Positions 59,122 through 64,000 of a DNA stretch of 64,000 bases are shown here, one piece after another. Below the pieces are notes generated by a model that did not search any database, had not been told where the DNA came from, and worked only from the letters and a program-made list of their open reading frames with translations. The stretch is taken from NCBI GenBank assembly GCA_046347635.1, contig JAXMFT010000012.1, positions 1 through 64,000 on the forward strand, written 5' to 3'. How positions within the stretch are numbered: position 1 is the first letter of the stretch; each line of letters opens with the position of its first letter. Source of the DNA: JAGVSZ01 sp019137045. Lineage in GTDB: Bacteria; Pseudomonadota; Gammaproteobacteria; Burkholderiales; SG8-39. Made by a program: the position numbers and the translations under genes.

Positions 59122-59349
59122 GTGAACTTCGCAAACGTCCTGATGCACTTCGGCACGCGGCTCGACGACCGCCAGGTCGACGAGGTTCGCGCCGCCCTGT
59201 CGCGGCTCGCCGGCGTCGCGCGCGTCGCGCCCGGCCGCAAGCTCCGCCAGGTCCTGCTCGTCGACTACGACCCGCGCGTCGTGAGCGCCCAGGCGCTGGT
59301 CGCCGTCGCGCGCCACCGCGGCTACGCCGCGCAGCTCGTCGGGATGTGA
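59122..59349 (+). CDS. HMA-like small protein without the metal-binding CxxC
   Basis: A 75-residue protein with a ferredoxin-like beta-alpha-beta pattern similar to heavy-metal-associated domains (VDEVRAALSRLAGVARVAPG, LLVDYDPRVVSAQALVAVARHRGY). The metal-binding CxxC is absent and there is no Cys at all, so copper or zinc binding is unlikely. GAGGAGA precedes the start, which is GTG giving VNFANVLMHFG. Confidence 0.68.
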   Translation: MNFANVLMHFGTRLDDRQVDEVRAALSRLAGVARVAPGRKLRQVLLVDYDPRVVSAQALVAVARHRGYAAQLVGM

Positions 59350-59390
59350 CCCCGGCGCAGCCGCCAAATCCACCACATAGGAGATCCGCC

Positions 59391-60326
59391 ATGCAACGAG
59401 CCGTCCAGCCGCTCACCGAAACCAGGCGCTACGCCAAGGCCATCGACGCGTCGAAGCGCATGCGCTTCGACATCGACCGGGACGTCATCCGCGGCCGCGC
59501 GTTCGACTTCACCAAGAAGTTCCTGCCCGACGGCCTGTCGAAGGCCGGCGAGCTCGCGTTCCTGAGCGAGCGCGAGAAGCGGCTCGTCAGCCAGATCCAG
59601 GGGCGCAGCTACGCCAACATCTTCGGCCTGGTCGAGCGCTTCATCGCGGCGAAGGTGCTGGAGGTGAGCCGCGAGCACTGGTTCGGCGACCAGGTCGCGC
59701 TCGAGGCGCTGGTGCGCTTCACCGACGAGGAGATCAAGCACCAGGAGATGTTCCGCCGCATCGAGCGGATGATCGCCGCGGGCATGCCCGAGGGCTACAC
59801 CTTCCTGCCCGATCCGAACGCGGTCGCGCAGGCGGTGCTCGGCAAGTCGACCTGGGCGGTGCTCGCCCTCATCTGCCACATCGAGCTCTTCGTGCTCGCG
59901 CACTACCGCGAGTCGATCGACCCGGACGCGCACCTGTCGGCGCTGTGGAAGGACGTGTTCCTGCACCACTGGCGCGAGGAATCGCAGCACGCGCTCCTCG
60001 ACGAGATGGAGTGGGCGCGGGAAGACGCGCGGCTCTCCCCCGAGGGGCGCGACCACGCGGTCTCCGAGCTGATCGAGCTGGTCGGAGCGGTCGACGGGAT
60101 CCTGCAGATGCAAGCGGCCGCGGACGCGGACTACTTCCTGCGCATCTGCGGGCGGACGTTCGTGCGCGAGGAGGCGCAGCGCATCCGCGCCACGTTCCTC
60201 GCCGCGTACCGCTGGCAGTACATCCTCTCCGGCGTGCAGGGGCGCTTCGGCGAAGTGCTCGGCCGCATGATCACCCCGGCGCAGTTCGAGCGCGTCGCGG
60301 CGGCGCTCGCGCCGATCGCGGGGTGA
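59391..60326 (+). CDS. Probable di-iron helical-bundle protein (ferritin-/AurF-like)
   Basis: A 311-residue all-helical protein. Potential carboxylate/His ligands occur in pairs: TDEEIKHQEMFRRIE near 115-130, ELFVLAHYRESI near 165-176 and HHWREESQHALLDEMEW near 190-206. Spacing is like ferritin-like oxidases or N-oxygenases, but the exact family is uncertain. No membrane helix. AGGAGA lies eight bases before the ATG. It is in the middle of the regulator-linked run. Confidence 0.65.
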   Translation: MQRAVQPLTETRRYAKAIDASKRMRFDIDRDVIRGRAFDFTKKFLPDGLSKAGELAFLSEREKRLVSQIQGRSYANIFGLVERFIAAKVLEVSREHWFGDQVALEALVRFTDEEIKHQEMFRRIERMIAAGMPEGYTFLPDPNAVAQAVLGKSTWAVLALICHIELFVLAHYRESIDPDAHLSALWKDVFLHHWREESQHALLDEMEWAREDARLSPEGRDHAVSELIELVGAVDGILQMQAAADADYFLRICGRTFVREEAQRIRATFLAAYRWQYILSGVQGRFGEVLGRMITPAQFERVAAALAPIAG

Positions 60327-60351
60327 GGCAGGGGCGGAGCCGGAGCGCGCG

Positions 60352-61299
60352 ATGCTCGCTACCTTCTCCCCGCACAGGGCGCGCCTGCCCGACGGTCGCG
60401 CGGTCGTGATCCGCCCCGCGCGGCCGGCCGACGCGGCGGCGGTCCAGGCGTTCGTGCGCTGGCTCTCCCCGCTCGCGCGGCGGCGGCGCTTCCTCGGCGC
60501 GCTGCGCGAGCTCTCGCCCGCCCAGCTCGATCGCCTGACGCGCGTCGAGGATCCGCGCGAGCTCACCCTGCTCGCGCTGGCCGGGGACGGCGCGGACGCG
60601 ACCGTCGTGGCGATGGCGCAGTACGCCCTCGACGACCCGTCGTCGGCCGAGTTCGCGCTGGTCGTCGCCGACGCGTGGCAGGGACAGGGGCTGGGCGTGC
60701 GCCTGCTCGAGCGCATGCTCGCGCGCGCCACGGCCGCGGGCGTGCGGAAGATGGGCGGGATCGTGCTCGCCGACAACGCGCCCATGCGCGCGCTCGCCCG
60801 CAGGCTCGGGTTCGACTCCGCACCCGACCGCGATCCCCTGCTCGTGCGCGTGGAGAAGGACCTGCCGGCGCGCGCGCCGGGCGCGGCGCCGCTCGCGCTG
60901 CGCGTGCGCTCGCTGCGGTGGTGGTACTGGCTCGCGACGGCGCTGCTGCTCGCCGCCGCGCTCCTCGGCTGGCCGGCGGGCCTGCCGGTGACCATGGGCT
61001 TCGTGGCCGTGCAGGCCGCGCACTACGTCGCGCGCGAGGGCGCGCTGCACGCGTTCCCGGCGCAGACCCGCGTCGCCTTCCTCGGGCTGCTCGCGGCCGG
61101 CACCTGGCCGCCGCTCGCGTTCCTGCACTGGCTGCAGCTCGCCGGCACCTGCGCGTCGGTCGCGTTCGACTACTGCCTGCTCGCGCGCGCGGTGTCGCTG
61201 CTGCCCTGGAACCGCACCGGACCGTTCGGCCTGCGGCGCGCCTGGCGGACCTTCGCGTCGCCGCCGCTGCGCGGCAGCGCGCTCGGCGCGGTGCGCTGA
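60352..61299 (+). CDS. GNAT acetyltransferase fused to a C-terminal membrane domain
   Basis: A 315-residue protein. The GNAT domain (about 15-170) shows VIRPARPADAAAVQAFV, ALVVADAWQGQGLGVRLLERML with the CoA-binding Q/RxxGxG/A motif near 120, and ADNAPMRALARRLGF. The C-terminal 125 residues contain three hydrophobic helices and the segment FDYCLLARAVSLLPWNR. The GNAT part resembles the acetyltransferase domain of PatZ/Pat-type lysine acetylases; the membrane tail is unusual. It starts 25 bp after the di-iron-like gene. Confidence 0.8.
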   Translation: MLATFSPHRARLPDGRAVVIRPARPADAAAVQAFVRWLSPLARRRRFLGALRELSPAQLDRLTRVEDPRELTLLALAGDGADATVVAMAQYALDDPSSAEFALVVADAWQGQGLGVRLLERMLARATAAGVRKMGGIVLADNAPMRALARRLGFDSAPDRDPLLVRVEKDLPARAPGAAPLALRVRSLRWWYWLATALLLAAALLGWPAGLPVTMGFVAVQAAHYVAREGALHAFPAQTRVAFLGLLAAGTWPPLAFLHWLQLAGTCASVAFDYCLLARAVSLLPWNRTGPFGLRRAWRTFASPPLRGSALGAVR

Positions 61300-61310
61300 G
61301 GCGGACGGCG

Positions 61311-62531
61311 ATGACATCGTCCGCGACGACGCGCGCCGCGCAATTGGACGCGCACGCATCGTGCGACCGCGCCCTCGGTCTCTTTCTGCGCGGGGCAGGC
61401 GACCCGCGCCCCGCGCTCGACCACGCGCTCGACCGCGATCCGGGCTGCGTCCCGGCGCTGCTGCTCCGCACCGGGATGGCGGTCGCCGCGAAGGAGCGCG
61501 CGACCCTCGTGGTGATCGACGAAGCAGTCGGGCGACTCGCCGCACCCGCGCTCCCGCTCGTCGAGCGCCAGCGCGGGCACGTGGCGGCGGCCTGCGCGTG
61601 GCGCGCGGGCGAGCACGCGCGCGCCGCTGCGATCTACGCCGGCCTCGTACGGCGCTGGCCGCACGACCTCCTCGCGCTGCGGCTCGCGCAGTCGTGCTAC
61701 TTCCTGCTCGGCGACGCCCGGGCGCTGCACGAGGTCGCGGCCGGCGCGCTGCGCCACTGGCGCGAGGGGCTGCCCGGCTACGACTGCGCGCTCGCCTTCC
61801 ACGCCTTCGGGCTCGAGGAGACGGGCGACCCGGCGCGCGCGGAGCGCGCGGGCCGGCGCGCGCTCGAGATCGAGCCGCGCAACGCGGTCGCCGTGCACGC
61901 GGTCGCGCACGCGCTCCACAGCGCGGGCGACGCGCACGCCGGCGGGCGCTGGATGGCGCGCCAGCGCGCCTGCTGGTCGAACGACGGGGCGATGGCGGGC
62001 CACAACGGCTGGCACCTCGCGCTCTTCCACCTCGCGGCGGGGGAGCACGCGCGCGCGCTCTCCCTCTACGACGCGCTCGTCGCCCCGGCCCTCGGCGCGA
62101 GCGCGGCCGACGCGGCGGACGCCGCCGCCCTGCTCTGGCGGCTCGCGCTCGCCGGGGTCGAGGTCGGCGGCCGTTGGGGTCCGGTCGCCGACGCGTTTGC
62201 GCTGCGCGGGCTGCCGGCCCTGTGGCCGCTCCTCGACGTGCACGCGGCGCTGGCGTTCGCTGCGGCCGGCCGCACGCGCGAGATGAACCGCCTCCAGGAC
62301 GCGCTCGCCCGCGGCGGGGCGGCGGCGCGCGAAGTCGCGCTGCCGCTCGCGCGCGGCATCGAGGCGTTCGCCGCCGGCGCGCACGCGGCGGGCGCCGCCC
62401 TGCTCGCCGCGCACCGGCGCTCCGCGCAGCGCCTCGGCGGTAGCGCGGCGCAGCGGGAGATCATCGACCTCACGCTCGCGGCGGCGCGCCGGCGCGTCAC
62501 GCTTCCGGCCGCGCTCGGCGCCGCCGCCTGA
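61311..62531 (+). CDS. Tetratricopeptide-repeat protein, TTC38-like
   Basis: A 406-residue helical repeat protein. Segments such as HARAAAIYAGLVRRWPHDLLALRLAQSCYFLLGD and PARAERAGRRALEIEPRNAVAVHAVAHALHSAGD are TPR-like, and GWHLALFHLAAGEHARALSLYD recalls the TTC38 family. No catalytic motif or leader. It follows the GNAT gene by 11 bp and ends the run. Confidence 0.8.
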   Translation: MTSSATTRAAQLDAHASCDRALGLFLRGAGDPRPALDHALDRDPGCVPALLLRTGMAVAAKERATLVVIDEAVGRLAAPALPLVERQRGHVAAACAWRAGEHARAAAIYAGLVRRWPHDLLALRLAQSCYFLLGDARALHEVAAGALRHWREGLPGYDCALAFHAFGLEETGDPARAERAGRRALEIEPRNAVAVHAVAHALHSAGDAHAGGRWMARQRACWSNDGAMAGHNGWHLALFHLAAGEHARALSLYDALVAPALGASAADAADAAALLWRLALAGVEVGGRWGPVADAFALRGLPALWPLLDVHAALAFAAAGRTREMNRLQDALARGGAAAREVALPLARGIEAFAAGAHAAGAALLAAHRRSAQRLGGSAAQREIIDLTLAAARRRVTLPAALGAAA

Positions 62532-62539
62532 CTGCCGGC

Positions 62540-63442
62540 TCAGCCGCGCGCGGCGCGCACCGGCAGGTTGACGAGCACGATCCCCGCCGCGACGAGCAGC
62601 GCCGCGGCGACGAACGCCGGCGTGAGGCGCTCCCCGAGGAAGACCACGCCGGCCGCGACGCCGAAGAGCGGCGACATGAAGGTCAGCACCGACAGCCGCG
62701 CCGCGTAGTATTTCGTGAGCAGCCAGAACCAGGCGAGGTAGCTCGCGAACGCGACCAGCACGCCCTGGTACGCCATCACCGCCACCGCGAGCGGGGTCAC
62801 GCGCACCACGCCCGGCTCGCCCATGGCGACCGAGACGAGCACCAGGCCGGCCGACACCGCGAGCTGGTAGAAGAGCGTCTTGGTCGCGCTGGTGCGCGCG
62901 AGCCGGGTGGCGCGGATGAGCACGATGGTCGAGGCCCACAGGAACGCGCCGATCACGCCGAACAGGTCGCCGCGCAGGGTGTCCCCGCCCGCCGCGGCGA
63001 AGCCCTCCCCGAACGCGGCGACGATCCCGCCGAACGCGAGCAGCACGCCGGCCAGCTGGCGCCGGCTCAGGCGCTCGCTCCTGACGAACAGCGGCAGCAT
63101 GAGCGCGGTGATGCACGGCGTCGTGTTGATGAAGACCACCATGCGCGAGGCCGCGGTGTGCGCGAGGCCGGCGTAGATGAACACGAACTCGGCCGCGAAC
63201 ATCGCGCCCGCGGCGAGCCCCGGCAGGAGCGTGCCGTCGCGCTCGAAGAGCGCGATCCCGCGCAGCCGCGCCCAGACGACCAGGAGCGCGGTGGCGATCA
63301 GCGAGCGCAGGCCGGCCTGCATCACCAGCGAGATGTCGGGCGCGGCCAGCTTGATCGTGACCTGCTGCAAGCCCCACGACACGCACAGCACGGTCATGAG
63401 GCCGAAGGCGAGCGCGTCGAGGGGCTTGCGGTCCGCGGGCAT
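62540..63442 (-). CDS. EamA/DMT-family transporter
   Basis: A 300-residue protein with ten hydrophobic segments. The first EamA repeat begins LMTVLCVSWGLQQVTIKLA, and the second begins near residue 155 (GVIGAFLWASTIVLIRATRL). FINTTPCITALMLPLFV is typical of the family. I chose the ATG giving MPADRKPLD; the open frame upstream overlaps the divergent gene. It is convergent with the TPR gene. Substrate unknown. Confidence 0.86.
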   Translation of the reverse strand: MPADRKPLDALAFGLMTVLCVSWGLQQVTIKLAAPDISLVMQAGLRSLIATALLVVWARLRGIALFERDGTLLPGLAAGAMFAAEFVFIYAGLAHTAASRMVVFINTTPCITALMLPLFVRSERLSRRQLAGVLLAFGGIVAAFGEGFAAAGGDTLRGDLFGVIGAFLWASTIVLIRATRLARTSATKTLFYQLAVSAGLVLVSVAMGEPGVVRVTPLAVAVMAYQGVLVAFASYLAWFWLLTKYYAARLSVLTFMSPLFGVAAGVVFLGERLTPAFVAAALLVAAGIVLVNLPVRAARG

Positions 63443-63485
63443 CGGCTGCTGGTCGAAGCCGGCGACTGTAACCGATAATGCGCGC

Positions 63486-64000
63486 ATGGGACACCGCCGC
63501 GCGACGCTCGTGCGCACCGGCCGGCGCGTCGCGGGGCTCGAGACCGACCTTGCCGCGCTCTACGCGCGCGCGCGCGAGCTCTACCCGGAGGGCTTCCCGG
63601 CGGAGGAGACGGTCACGCTCGAGAAGCTCTACGCGCACGCGTCGTACGCGTTCGTCGCGGCGCTGCGCGCGGCGATCGCCGCCGAGCTCGGGCTGCCGCC
63701 GGCGTGGATGCCGCTCGACCTCTTCCAGGCCTACGGCTGCGGCGCGATCGCCCTGCACGACGACCGGTTCCGCTTCCCCGGGGTGTACTTCGTGATCGTC
63801 GTGGTGCACTCGGGGCGGCTGGGCGTGGTGGACCGGACCGGCCGCGCAATGCGGCACGAGGTGGGTGAGATCCTGCTCCTCGACCCCTATCGGAAGCACG
63901 CGCTGGTACCCGAGGGACGCACGGCGCGCGAGCATCCGTACGAGCGCACGCACGGCCTGGTCACCGACCCCGACGGCCAGTTCGTGTTCCTCGATTTCGA
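63486..64000 (+). CDS. Hypothetical protein, 3'-truncated by the window edge
   Basis: A frame beginning MGHRRATLVRTG that stays open to the window end (171 complete codons). The N-terminal third is helical (ETDLAALYARARELYP). The rest looks beta-rich: LFQAYGCGAIALHDDRFRFPGVYFVIVVVHSG ... VGEILLLDPYRKHALVPEG, which recalls a double-stranded beta-helix such as a cupin or 2-oxoglutarate oxygenase, with possible metal ligands HDD and H in RKHAL. This assignment is tentative. It is divergent from the EamA gene. Confidence 0.6.
   Translation, partial: MGHRRATLVRTGRRVAGLETDLAALYARARELYPEGFPAEETVTLEKLYAHASYAFVAALRAAIAAELGLPPAWMPLDLFQAYGCGAIALHDDRFRFPGVYFVIVVVHSGRLGVVDRTGRAMRHEVGEILLLDPYRKHALVPEGRTAREHPYERTHGLVTDPDGQFVFLDF

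Overview
The window is very GC-rich (roughly 70% or more by eye), densely coded bacterial DNA with short intergenic gaps and many 4-bp ATGA stop/start overlaps. Gene content points to a betaproteobacterium of the Burkholderiales/Rhodocyclales type: an orphan Bug/TctC binding protein, DUF2917, adjacent DUF3300 and DUF2950 genes, an NdvB-type GH17-GT2 glucan synthase and adenosylcobalamin-dependent ribonucleotide reductase. This placement is inference. I see no rRNA, tRNA, CRISPR array, insertion sequence or prophage.

Layout. 1-8.2 kb: an edge-truncated unknown gene, HAD hydrolase, Rieske oxygenase, EamA transporter, a degenerate GAF-GGDEF protein, a RecE-like nuclease, htpX, a GST gene with a degraded partial duplicate of its own 5' end, and a Bug protein. 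8.3-13.3 kb: a Ugp-like glycerol-phosphate ABC importer (ugpC-B-A-E) ending in an EEP-family phosphodiesterase. 13.5-15.7 kb: a PAS-PAS-GGDEF-EAL protein behind a sigma-54-like promoter. 15.9-19.2 kb: three genes (membrane protein, DUF2950, DUF3300) broken by many frame switches, preceded by a small Cys-rich gene and a nucleotidyltransferase/small-protein pair. 20.5-27.2 kb: MFS transporter and membrane diguanylate cyclase, then an FHA-cyclase gene divergent from a FecR / haem-motif HAMP sensor / Ser-Thr kinase operon. 27.4-33.9 kb: SWIB protein, periplasmic MsrA, EamA, MBL hydrolase, pdxH, LtrA and a frameshifted beta-hydroxyacid dehydrogenase. 34-38.8 kb: periplasmic beta-glucan synthesis, the second gene also behind a sigma-54-like promoter. 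38.8-46.2 kb: a seven-gene minus-strand operon (SPFH-SHOCT, DUF4178, a 47-aa membrane protein, DUF350, membrane spermidine-synthase homologue, flavin oxidoreductase, zinc-ribbon protein). 46.3-53 kb: nfi, pit with its DUF47 partner, cytosolic msrA and nrdJ. 53-62.5 kb: a large hybrid kinase and OmpR-type regulator, divergent from a run of stress-like genes (OsmC, DUF2917, HMA-like, di-iron-like, GNAT-membrane fusion, TPR). The end holds an EamA transporter and an edge-truncated unknown gene.

Themes. Signalling is dense: three GGDEF proteins, a class III cyclase with an FHA domain, a Ser/Thr kinase and a multi-PAS kinase. The two observations I rate highest are the SPFH/DUF4178/DUF350/spermidine-synthase operon, and arrays of G(A/T)(A/T)AC pentamers at about one-helical-turn spacing in the three gaps around the OmpR-type regulator, which outline a candidate regulon. 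The 15.9-19.2 kb block and two single-base frame breaks elsewhere look more like consensus errors than evolutionary decay, but this cannot be settled from the sequence alone.
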